NCBI GenBank assembly: GCA_017476305.1
Contig: JAFVAA010000643.1
Coordinates: 1 to 8,687, forward strand
Length of the DNA stretch: 8,687 bases
Direction: 5' to 3'
Origin: Lachnospiraceae bacterium
Lineage (GTDB): Bacteria > Bacillota > Clostridia > Lachnospirales > Lachnospiraceae
Shown: positions 1 to 4,738 of the stretch, piece after piece
Layout of the letters: each line of letters opens with the position of its first letter
How positions within the stretch are numbered: the first letter of the stretch is position 1
The notes under the pieces: model-generated
What the model was told of the DNA's origin: nothing
Database searches by the model: none
Seen by the model: the letters and a program-made list of their open reading frames with translations, nothing else
Program-made: the position numbers and the translations under genes

Positions 1-1518
1 CGTAGCCACCGGTTCCTTCGTCGGCTCTTTCGTAGCCTTTGGTGCTTTCGTCACCTGAGGTGCTTTGGTCGCTGCAGGCTTCTGTGTCACTTTTGCTGTA
101 GCAGTTGGCTTTGGTGTGTCTGTCGCTGACGGTGTAGATGTAGCAGATGGTCTGGAAGCACTCTTTCCAATCGTAATATGCTCCGGCTCTGCCCCATAAG
201 AACTGGTATTTAAACGTACCCGCTCCGTTTCTTTTTCATCGACATACATGACCTTCCAAAGCTCCGCTCTGTACCCAATATGCGCGGATTGTGTTACCGC
301 CCGGTATCCCTCCGGTTTCGTATTATCCACAGTCGTAATCGGTTCCCCCGGCTCCAGTTTTTCTAAAACCTTTGACTCAAACACGATCTTACGATTTTCC
401 GGTCTGGTTTCCTCGCCATATATCCGAAAGCTTAAAGTCGCTCCATCTGCGGAAGCAGCAATGTAGACCGGTACATCCGTATTATTTTTAAATTTGAAGT
501 CCTTATAGTTTCCGGAAATGGCTGCATCTCGTGATACATCCACATAGGCAACCACCATAGAATGTGGAGAACGCTCCACAATTTCCAGCTCCGCATTGAT
601 TACAGCATTGTATAATGTCGTAGAGACCTGACATACCCCGCCGCCAACTCCTTCTACCACATTCCCGCTGGAATACTCCGGTGCAGGGAGATATCCGTTT
701 TCTTCTGTCCTGTCCTTGATCGTCTTTACCACAGAAAACGTCTTTCCGGGATAAATTACTGTTCCATTAATATACATAGCCGCTGTCTTTACATTGTTTG
801 CCCTGGCTGCTGTGGAGGTCCCATAAGAAGTAGAGTAGGTCCCGATCAAATCCTGGCACTTGGCAACCTGCTTCTGCGTATACTTCGGTTTCGATACATC
901 TACTACAGCAGCTACCTCTAAAGGCTCTGCCGTGACCTCTTTTGTAAGGGCGTGACTGATCACAGCCACTGTTTCTGCCACCTTCACCTTTCGTCCCTCT
1001 CTGGACTTCGTCGCAATAAATTTTCCATCCTGAAATTTTAACCTGGAATTTTTTGCCTTTACTACAAAAGAAGTACAGTTTTCCTCTACAAAGCTCTGTA
1101 CTTTTTCCTCGTTTACGGTATAAGATAAGTTCAGTTTACCCTTTTCTATATCTTCATCACTGAGCTTTTCATAAGAAAACGCTCCTTCTTTCCCTATTTC
1201 ATACGCTTCTTCCACACTTTCCCCGCTTTCACAGGAAAATCCCAGATCCTTTGCCTTCGTCTTTATCTGATTCCCATCAACGGTAATGGTAACTTCTCTG
1301 TTCAACAGGCTTTCGATATAGTCTGAAAGCTTTTGCTCCGCTTTTTCCTTCGTAAGCCCTCCCACATCTACTCCATCAATCGTAACACCTTCACTGATCT
1401 TGTTCGTCTTTTTTAGCGTAACCCCTCTGGAAGAAAACCATACAAAGGCAGCAATCCCAAAAACACAAACACATCCTGCCACAAAACAAGCTGTCAATTT
1501 TTTATTCTTACTCGTCAT
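1..1518 (-). CDS. VanW-family wall protein with G5-like region, C-terminus cut by window edge
   Basis: A 506-codon open frame reads from the ATG at 1518 to the window edge with no stop, so the C-terminus is missing. GGGAGAG lies just upstream as RBS. The protein has a short basic N-terminus (KNKK) and one membrane segment at about residues 8-30. Residues 45-205 resemble the extracytoplasmic peptidoglycan-binding-type repeats that precede VanW domains (GVTIDGVDVGGLT at 45-57). The VanW core spans about 225-365 and includes GVGGGVCQVSTTLYNA at 290-305. A G5-like segment follows at about 375-452, then a Thr/Ala/Pro/Lys-rich tail from about 455 with TKAP-like repeats, as in wall-spanning linkers. 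The family is named after a gene in vancomycin-resistance clusters, but members are common in Clostridia and their biochemical role is not settled. Nothing here suggests a van cluster. Inferred role: membrane-anchored envelope protein exposed in the wall. The family call is firm and the function is uncertain. Confidence 0.9.
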   Translation of the reverse strand, partial: MTSKNKKLTACFVAGCVCVFGIAAFVWFSSRGVTLKKTNKISEGVTIDGVDVGGLTKEKAEQKLSDYIESLLNREVTITVDGNQIKTKAKDLGFSCESGESVEEAYEIGKEGAFSYEKLSDEDIEKGKLNLSYTVNEEKVQSFVEENCTSFVVKAKNSRLKFQDGKFIATKSREGRKVKVAETVAVISHALTKEVTAEPLEVAAVVDVSKPKYTQKQVAKCQDLIGTYSTSYGTSTAARANNVKTAAMYINGTVIYPGKTFSVVKTIKDRTEENGYLPAPEYSSGNVVEGVGGGVCQVSTTLYNAVINAELEIVERSPHSMVVAYVDVSRDAAISGNYKDFKFKNNTDVPVYIAASADGATLSFRIYGEETRPENRKIVFESKVLEKLEPGEPITTVDNTKPEGYRAVTQSAHIGYRAELWKVMYVDEKETERVRLNTSSYGAEPEHITIGKSASRPSATSTPSATDTPKPTATAKVTQKPAATKAPQVTKAPKATKEPTKEPVAT

Positions 1519-1536
1519 CTACTCTCTCCCTTTCCC

Positions 1537-1570
1537 AAAATGCACCCTCGGTGCGTCGCCATGCCATTTT
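1537..1570 (-). other. Hairpin in the leader of the VanW gene
   Basis: In the predicted 5' UTR of the VanW gene, read on the minus strand, GCACC-GAG-GGTGC (1554-1542) forms a 5-bp stem with a GAG triloop. AAAAT (1570-1566) and ATTTT (1541-1537) can stack below it, leaving an 11-nt bulge on one side. It ends about 19 nt before the start codon, just upstream of the RBS. It has no U-tract, so it is not a terminator. It could affect mRNA stability or translation; I recognise no riboswitch class. Confidence 0.35.
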
Positions 1571-1605
1571 GTTCCATAGCTTTCAGCAGCAGCAATAAAC
1601 TATCA

Positions 1606-1634
1606 TTGACATTTTCCTACGTATTTTATATGAT
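1606..1634 (+). promoter_or_regulatory. Sigma-A-type promoter for the TPR gene
   Basis: A perfect -35 TTGACA (1606-1611) is followed, after 17 bp, by TATGAT (1629-1634), which is one base from the -10 consensus. Predicted start of transcription is near 1641. This would give the TPR gene at 1811 a leader of about 170 nt that runs antisense across the whole small gene at 1659-1760. Its -10 directly abuts the -10 of the opposing promoter. Confidence 0.7.
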
Positions 1635-1650
1635 ATGAAAGAATTGTCAA
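1623..1650 (-). promoter_or_regulatory. Sigma-A-type promoter for the VanW gene
   Basis: On the minus strand, TTGACA (1650-1645) and TAAAAT (1628-1623) are separated by 16 bp. Predicted transcription start is near 1616, giving a leader of about 98 nt before the ATG at 1518. The element interlocks with the plus-strand promoter at 1606-1634, so RNA polymerase should be unable to hold both at once. Confidence 0.6.
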
Positions 1651-1658
1651 GTGGTATT

Positions 1659-1760
1659 TTAGTAAATAGAGCCTAAAACCATAGGCACCACCATTGCTAA
1701 AATGACAATAGCGCAGATCACTGCTGCAATCATTTTTTTGTTTTTATTAAAAAAGTTCAT
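1659..1760 (-). CDS. Small hydrophobic membrane peptide, 33 aa, function unknown
   Basis: A 34-codon frame (33 aa plus TAA) starts at the ATG at 1760 and is preceded by a strong RBS, AGGAGGT, six bases from the start. The peptide has a short polar, basic N-terminus (MNFFNKNKK) and then one hydrophobic stretch of about 20 residues (starting MIAAVICAIVILAMVV) ending in GSIY. This gives one membrane-spanning helix, probably with the basic end inside. A near-consensus minus promoter lies upstream (1835-1863). The frame, RBS and promoter together argue for a real gene. The layout, a tiny membrane peptide opposite the long leader of the TPR mRNA, resembles type I toxin-antitoxin loci, but there is no direct evidence of toxicity. 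It could equally be a housekeeping small membrane protein; similar single-helix peptides are frequent in Clostridia. I do not recognise a named family. Confidence 0.7.
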   Translation of the reverse strand: MNFFNKNKKMIAAVICAIVILAMVVPMVLGSIY

Positions 1761-1810
1761 AATTTTACCTCCTGTGAAAAAAATATATTTTATAGAAAGG
1801 AGCACTCACC

Positions 1811-2419
1811 ATGGCACTCTTTCTCATATGCATTATTGTATTCATAATCTGGGTTCGCGTCAAGATGAAACAAAATAAATCTGTGATTTCCGAAAGCGAT
1901 AAACTTTTCTGGGAGCGGGAAGCAAAAGCAAACTTCGCCAGAAAACGTGATATCTCTGCTTTGGATTATTTTTCTCCGGATCCCAGTCGTCTTCCTTTCG
2001 CCGATGAAATGGACGAAACAGAGGCAGAACGGGTCGCAGAAGTAAAAAATTACTCCTCCGGAAAGATGATGAACCTTTCCGGATATTCGAACACGGATCT
2101 AAAGGAAATGTATGGTGCTGCCAACTTAGACGAGCTTTCGGAATATGACCAGCGTTTTCAGCTCTTTTTACGTGCTTTAAGCGAATGGGCAAACTATCTC
2201 TTTGAGAAAAAGGAATATGTCCGCGCCAAGACCATTTATGAATATGCCATAGAAATCGGAAGTGATATCTCTACGGTATACATCAATCTGGGCATTCTTT
2301 ATGCAAAAGCAGGAAAAACCTCTAAAGTAGACGAGCTCATCACTCTGGTAGAAAACTCTGATTTCGCACTAAAGGATTCCATCATAAAAAAACTGCGTCT
2401 CAGCAAACTGGAATACTAG
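1811..2419 (+). CDS. Membrane-anchored TPR protein, 202 aa
   Basis: The ATG at 1811 has AAAGGAG (1796-1802) eight bases upstream. Residues 2-15 (ALFLICIIVFIIWV) form an N-terminal membrane anchor followed by a basic stretch (RVKMKQNK), so the body is expected in the cytoplasm. Residues 25-115 are charged and low in recognisable motifs. Residues 120-185 form about two TPR-like helical hairpins: WANYLFEKKEYVRAKTIYEY, then a second unit around VYINLGILYAKAGKTSKVDE. TPRs usually mediate protein contacts. It converges on nth with a gap of only 22 bp, and its own promoter (1606-1634) lies far upstream, leaving a long leader. The anchor and TPRs are visible in the sequence. A scaffold or adaptor role is inferred, and the partner is unknown. 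Confidence 0.85.
   Translation: MALFLICIIVFIIWVRVKMKQNKSVISESDKLFWEREAKANFARKRDISALDYFSPDPSRLPFADEMDETEAERVAEVKNYSSGKMMNLSGYSNTDLKEMYGAANLDELSEYDQRFQLFLRALSEWANYLFEKKEYVRAKTIYEYAIEIGSDISTVYINLGILYAKAGKTSKVDELITLVENSDFALKDSIIKKLRLSKLEY
1835..1863 (-). promoter_or_regulatory. Promoter for the small peptide gene, inside the TPR coding region
   Basis: On the minus strand, TTGACG (1863-1858) and TACAAT (1840-1835) are spaced by 17 bp, each one base from consensus. Predicted start is near 1828, giving a leader of about 68 nt before the ATG at 1760. It lies within codons 9-18 of the oppositely transcribed TPR gene. A chance match inside coding sequence is possible, but its position upstream of an RBS-bearing small gene supports it. 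Confidence 0.5.
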
Positions 2420-2432
2420 GGTACTGACACCT

Positions 2433-2459
2433 GGCCATCTCTCAGGATGTGGCTTTTTT
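2433..2459 (+). terminator. Weak terminator for the TPR gene, inside the nth 3' end
   Basis: GGCCA (2433-2437) can pair with TGGCT (2450-2454, one G-U pair), and a run of six T follows at 2454-2459. The stem is short, so efficiency is doubtful. It overlaps the last codons of the convergent nth gene. Confidence 0.4.
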
Positions 2460-3107
2460 ACCGCCCCACTCGGGACATTCCTCTCTTAAAAAGCATTCCC
2501 CGCATTTCGGATTTCTAGCCTTGCAAATGGTTCTTCCAAGTGTAATAATATGGATATTATATAAAATCCAATGATCCTTCGGAAGAACCTTCATTAAATC
2601 AAATTCAATCTTCTCCGGATCATCCTCCGTGGTGAACCGGAGTTTTTTTGAAATGCGCTTCACATGCGTGTCTACTACGATGCTCGCCTCATGGAAGATA
2701 TTTCCCCGAATCACATTCGCCGTCTTTCTTCCCACTCCTGCAAGCGAAGTCAGATCCTCAATGGATGACGGAACTTCACCGTCATACGCCTCTACTAAAC
2801 GTTTCGTGCATGCGATGATATTTTTCGCTTTATTATGATAAAATCCTGTCGATTTGATATCCTTTTCCAGCTCCTTTAAATCTGCCTCCGCAAAAGCTTC
2901 TAACGTCGGATATTTCACAAACAGCTCCTTCGTCACCAGATTCACTCTGGCATCGGTACACTGTGCGCTTAGCATGGTAGCGATCAAAAGCTGCCATGGC
3001 GTCTCATGGTTCAGATAGCAACGGTAATCCGTTCCGTATTCCTGATCCAAAAGTGCCATCACACGTGCTACACGCGCTTTCTCTTTTTCCGTCATTCGCT
3101 TCGCCAT
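2442..3107 (-). CDS. nth: Endonuclease III (DNA glycosylase/AP lyase)
   Basis: This 221-aa protein is close to the usual length of the family (E. coli Nth is 211 aa). It removes oxidised pyrimidines from DNA and cleaves the abasic site in base-excision repair. The helix-hairpin-helix is LAGVGRKTANVI at 122-133, containing the catalytic lysine K128. The catalytic aspartate is D146 in VVDTHVKR. The [4Fe-4S] cluster ligands follow the family spacing C-x6-C-x2-C-x5-C at C195, C202, C205 and C211. An early LSAQCTDARVN (46-56) matches the conserved N-terminal block. The start has AGGAG (3121-3117) nine bases upstream. It lies 99 bp downstream of the unknown 114-codon gene and is probably cotranscribed with it, as I see no terminator between them. 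Confidence 0.97.
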   Translation of the reverse strand: MAKRMTEKEKARVARVMALLDQEYGTDYRCYLNHETPWQLLIATMLSAQCTDARVNLVTKELFVKYPTLEAFAEADLKELEKDIKSTGFYHNKAKNIIACTKRLVEAYDGEVPSSIEDLTSLAGVGRKTANVIRGNIFHEASIVVDTHVKRISKKLRFTTEDDPEKIEFDLMKVLPKDHWILYNIHIITLGRTICKARNPKCGECFLREECPEWGGKKATS

Positions 3108-3206
3108 CGTATCTTTCTCCTATGCTCCTGCTATGCCAACTCTCCCAGAGGTATATTGCCGCTCCTTTATCCTGCTGCCATTTGCCAGAAAAGCAGAGAA
3201 TCCGGC

Positions 3207-3551
3207 TCACTTTCCCTGCTCTACGCACTCCAGCAGGGAAACCGTTTTGGCATGCTCCCATTCTTCCCTTCGTGATTCATACTGTTCACACACCCATGCA
3301 TATGCTTCGTCAAGACCTTCCTCGGTAAATGGAAAACTTTTTCCTTCCTTCTTTTCCTCCGGCGTCTTCTCAAAGCACAGAGGCTCCGGCCACACCACAG
3401 CAGAGAGCACCTTTTCCTCCGCTTCCCCGCTCTGCTTCACCTGGTAGCGCATCCCCTGATAACTGGCTGCTAAAGTCGCTTTATTTTTATAAAAGCTGGC
3501 TACATCATAAAATGTCTTTCTTGCATTCATTTTCATCTCAGCTTTCTTCAT
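3207..3551 (-). CDS. Unrecognised small protein upstream of nth, up to 114 aa
   Basis: The open frame carries up to 114 residues, mostly charged and soluble, with no signal peptide or membrane segment. It has an N-terminal block (ARKTFYDVASFYKNKATLAA), a middle with WPEPLCFEKTPEE, and a helical, acidic end (FTEEGLDEAYAWVCEQYESRREEWEHAK). I do not recognise a family. The start is uncertain. The ATG at 3551 has no RBS, and its A is also the last base of a good -10 box (3556-3551), so transcripts from that promoter would begin after it. Met6 (3536) or Met8 (3530) may be the true start, although their RBSs are weak too; transcripts from the upstream promoter (3612-3584) would include the first ATG. 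It leads the nth transcript, which hints at a housekeeping role but proves nothing. Compositional coherence and paired upstream promoters support a real gene. Confidence 0.7.
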   Translation of the reverse strand: MKKAEMKMNARKTFYDVASFYKNKATLAASYQGMRYQVKQSGEAEEKVLSAVVWPEPLCFEKTPEEKKEGKSFPFTEEGLDEAYAWVCEQYESRREEWEHAKTVSLLECVEQGK

Positions 3552-3579
3552 TTATAGGAAACGCTGATAAAAGCGTCAA
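3551..3579 (-). promoter_or_regulatory. Proximal promoter of the small gene-nth pair
   Basis: Minus strand TTGACG (3579-3574) and TATAAA (3556-3551) are 17 bp apart. The spacer holds an inverted repeat, ACGCT-GATAAA-AGCGT (3561-3576 on the plus strand), placed like an operator. The -10 overlaps the first possible ATG of the gene, so the predicted start of transcription (about 3544) falls inside the annotated frame. Confidence 0.5.
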
Positions 3580-3583
3580 TAAA

Positions 3584-3612
3584 AGTGTAGTCAACAAAAT
3601 GAAATTTGTCAA
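3584..3612 (-). promoter_or_regulatory. Distal promoter of the small gene-nth pair
   Basis: Minus strand TTGACA (3612-3607), 17 bp, then TACACT (3589-3584), two bases from the -10 consensus. The -35 lies in the left arm of the 50-bp inverted repeat and is the mirror image of the tRNA-Trp promoter -35. Predicted start is near 3577, so this transcript would include the ATG at 3551. Confidence 0.6.
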
Positions 3613-3647
3613 GAGGAAATCAAATTTCCCTCTTGACAAATTTCATT
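3598..3647. repeat. 50-bp inverted repeat carrying mirror-image -35 boxes
   Basis: The 19-bp arms at 3598-3616 and 3629-3647 are perfectly complementary. Three further A-T pairs lie inside (3617-3619 with 3625-3627), with C3628 bulged and a TCAAA loop. Each arm contains TTGACA pointing outward, followed by the same nine bases of spacer. Both predicted transcription starts lie outside the repeat, so it acts, if at all, as DNA (regulator site, cruciform or duplicated promoter) and not as an RNA hairpin. Confidence 0.85.
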
Positions 3648-3661
3648 ATTCATTATATACT
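3633..3661 (+). promoter_or_regulatory. Promoter of tRNA-Trp
   Basis: TTGACA (3633-3638), 17 bp, then TATACT (3656-3661). Predicted start is G3668, the first base of a leader hairpin, about 75 nt ahead of the mature tRNA. The -35 is in the right arm of the inverted repeat. A strong near-consensus promoter fits a stable RNA gene. Confidence 0.75.
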
Positions 3662-3667
3662 TTTATA

Positions 3668-3727
3668 GTCGCTTAGAGAAAGACGAACCATAAGCGACGA
3701 CGTCATAGATCTGTTTGCTTTATGATG
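3668..3727 (+). other. Structured leader of the tRNA-Trp transcript
   Basis: Two hairpins fit between the promoter and the tRNA. The first is GTCGCTTA (3668-3675) with TAAGCGAC (3691-3698), a perfect 8-bp stem. The second is CGTCATA (3701-3707) with TATGATG (3721-3727), 7 bp with one G-U pair. No U-tract follows either. RNase P would remove this part during tRNA maturation. The role is unknown; it may only stabilise or present the precursor. Confidence 0.45.
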
Positions 3728-3742
3728 TTTATATACTGATAC

Positions 3743-3813
3743 AGGGGCATAGTTCATCGGTAGAATAAGAGTCTCCAAAACTCCAGAGCCGGGTTCGATT
3801 CCTGGTGCCCCTG
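3743..3813 (+). tRNA. trnW: tRNA-Trp (anticodon CCA)
   Basis: A full cloverleaf folds. The acceptor stem is AGGGGCA (3743-3749) with TGCCCCT (3806-3812), then discriminator G3813. The D arm is GTTC-ATCGGTA-GAAT. The anticodon loop is CTCCAAA with anticodon CCA, on a stem with an A-C mismatch at its base. The variable loop has 4 nt. The T arm is CCGGG-TTCGATT-CCTGG. CCA is not encoded at the 3' end (CTA follows), so it must be added by the nucleotidyltransferase. It has its own promoter and terminator and stands alone, not in a tRNA cluster. A minus-strand open frame across it is a typical false protein. Confidence 0.96.
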
Positions 3814-3844
3814 CTACATGTTTCCTTGCAGGAAGTTCCAAAAG

Positions 3845-3880
3845 CCCTTAGAAAATAGTTGTTTTCTAGGGGTTTTTCTT
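3845..3880 (+). terminator. Rho-independent terminator of tRNA-Trp
   Basis: An 11-bp stem with one G-U pair (3845-3855 with 3862-3872) and a TAGTTG loop is followed by TTTTTCTT. It begins about 30 bp after the tRNA and should insulate ybaK from the tRNA promoter. Confidence 0.85.
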
Positions 3881-3900
3881 ATGTGCCATTTATGACACAT
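3881..3900. promoter_or_regulatory. Operator-like 20-bp palindrome upstream of ybaK
   Basis: Eight of ten base pairs across the centre are symmetric, with half-sites ATGTGnCAT and ATGnCACAT. The central gap of 2 nt is too short for an RNA loop, so a DNA-binding dimer is the likelier reader. The TGTG/CACA ends recall Crp-Fnr-type sites, but the spacing is not canonical and I cannot name the regulator. Confidence 0.4.
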
Positions 3901-3918
3901 TTTGAATATGAAAATAGC

Positions 3919-3961
3919 GATTTTGGTCATTAGTCTTTTTTTAGATTCAGGAACCAAAATC
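3919..3961 (+). other. 9-bp inverted repeat just upstream of the ybaK RBS
   Basis: GATTTTGGT (3919-3927) and ACCAAAATC (3953-3961) are perfectly complementary across a 25-nt gap, ending 6 bases before the RBS. It could form a leader hairpin if transcription starts upstream. I find no convincing sigma-A promoter between 3873 and 3970, so where the ybaK transcript begins is unresolved. Confidence 0.3.
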
Positions 3962-3982
3962 AGCACGAAAGGACTGTTTAAA

Positions 3983-4465
3983 ATGAAACCAACCGAAAAA
4001 ACAAACGTCATGCGCCTTTTAGAGCAGAAAAAAATCCCTTACGAAAGCTTTACCTACGAAGCAGATCCCACGAAGACCGGGGAGGAAATCGCTTCCATGT
4101 TAGGAGAAAGCCCCGACCTCGTCTTTAAAACACTCGTCACACAGGGAAAATCCGGGGAACACTATGTTTTCGTGATTCCGGTAAATACGGAGCTTGACTT
4201 AAAACTTGCCGCAAAGACCGTCTCTGAAAAATCCGTCTCCATGCTAAAGCAAAAGGAACTGCTGCCCCTGACCGGCTATGTACACGGAGGCTGTTCTCCC
4301 ATTGGCATGAAAAAATTTTTCAAAACTACCTTTCACGAGACAATGGCACAGCTCGACCATATCTATTTCAGTGCCGGAAAGGTGGGATATCAGGTAAAGG
4401 TAACACCGAAGGATCTGGAAAAAATCATCCGTTTTCAGACTGCGGATATTATCATCCATGTATAG
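3983..4465 (+). CDS. ybaK: YbaK/EbsC-type Cys-tRNA(Pro) deacylase
   Basis: This is a 160-aa single-domain protein of the YbaK/ProX editing superfamily. These proteins hydrolyse mischarged tRNA in trans, with Cys-tRNA(Pro) the known main substrate of YbaK. Visible marks are the conserved lysine K49 in LVFKTLV, the strand YVFVIPV (61-67), LDLKLAA (71-77) and the GGCSPIG loop (102-108), all at the family's usual places and length. I chose the ATG at 3983 because AAAGGA (3968-3973) lies nine bases before it and homology begins there. A longer open frame begins at 3902 but its 27 extra residues have no RBS and include inverted-repeat DNA. It follows the tRNA-Trp terminator and is followed by its own terminator, so it is probably a one-gene transcript. 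Confidence 0.93.
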   Translation: MKPTEKTNVMRLLEQKKIPYESFTYEADPTKTGEEIASMLGESPDLVFKTLVTQGKSGEHYVFVIPVNTELDLKLAAKTVSEKSVSMLKQKELLPLTGYVHGGCSPIGMKKFFKTTFHETMAQLDHIYFSAGKVGYQVKVTPKDLEKIIRFQTADIIIHV

Positions 4466-4485
4466 CAAAGTTCAAACACAAAAAA

Positions 4486-4520
4486 AGAAAGACTATCGAT
4501 TTCTCGATAATCTCTCTTTT
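4486..4520 (+). terminator. Terminator after ybaK
   Basis: TATCGA (4494-4499) pairs with TCGATA (4504-4509) around a TTTC loop. The stem continues past a C-A mismatch with AGA/TCT and then an A-rich/T-rich flank, ending in TCTCTCTTTT. The U-tract is broken by C, so some read-through is likely; the stronger hairpin at 4672-4721 would back it up. Confidence 0.6.
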
Positions 4521-4671
4521 GGAGAAGGTATTTTGTTACTTATGGGGTGTAGCAAAAACCATATAATGTATTGGGGTTTACAGTTATTAAGTATAGCAGA
4601 ATCCATGTAAAAGTGTGCATAAAAATCCAGGGAAATAAAAAAAACTTTTGTGCATTTTTTCGGACTTTCTC
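4521..4671 (+). other. Intergenic stretch without a supported gene
   Basis: AT-rich sequence between ybaK and the ftsH terminator. A TATAAT sits at 4562-4567 without a good -35 at the right distance. A plus-strand open frame (4571-4801) runs through the terminator hairpin and the repeats and has no RBS, so I leave it out. A short non-coding transcript ending at 4721 is conceivable but poorly supported. Confidence 0.3.
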
Positions 4672-4721
4672 AAAAATAAGCGGTCTTTTTTTGAAATTTC
4701 ACCAAAAGACCGCTTATTTTT
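4672..4721. terminator. Strong bidirectional terminator of ftsH and ybaK
   Basis: Perfect 18-bp arms (4672-4689 and 4704-4721), with a GC-rich core AAGCGGTC/GACCGCTT flanked by A and T runs and a 14-nt loop. It has T-tracts on both strands. It lies 99 bp past the ftsH stop on the minus strand and closes the tilS-hpt-ftsH transcript, and it can also stop plus-strand transcripts from ybaK. Confidence 0.93.
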
Positions 4722-4738
4722 ACTCATTTTCTGTTTCC

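Noticed and set aside
1..1518. Vancomycin resistance locus, suggested by the VanW domain
   Set aside because: No vanHAX, vanRS or ligase genes are present. VanW/G5 proteins are common envelope proteins in Clostridia unrelated to resistance.
3653..3841. Minus-strand 62-aa open frame across the tRNA gene
   Set aside because: It is the antisense of tRNA-Trp; the APGIEPGSGVLETLILPMNYAP-like stretch is a well-known false protein produced by tRNA genes.
3902..3982. 27-residue N-terminal extension of YbaK, looking like a hydrophobic leader
   Set aside because: It has no RBS and crosses the inverted repeat at 3919-3961. A good RBS precedes the ATG at 3983, where family similarity begins.
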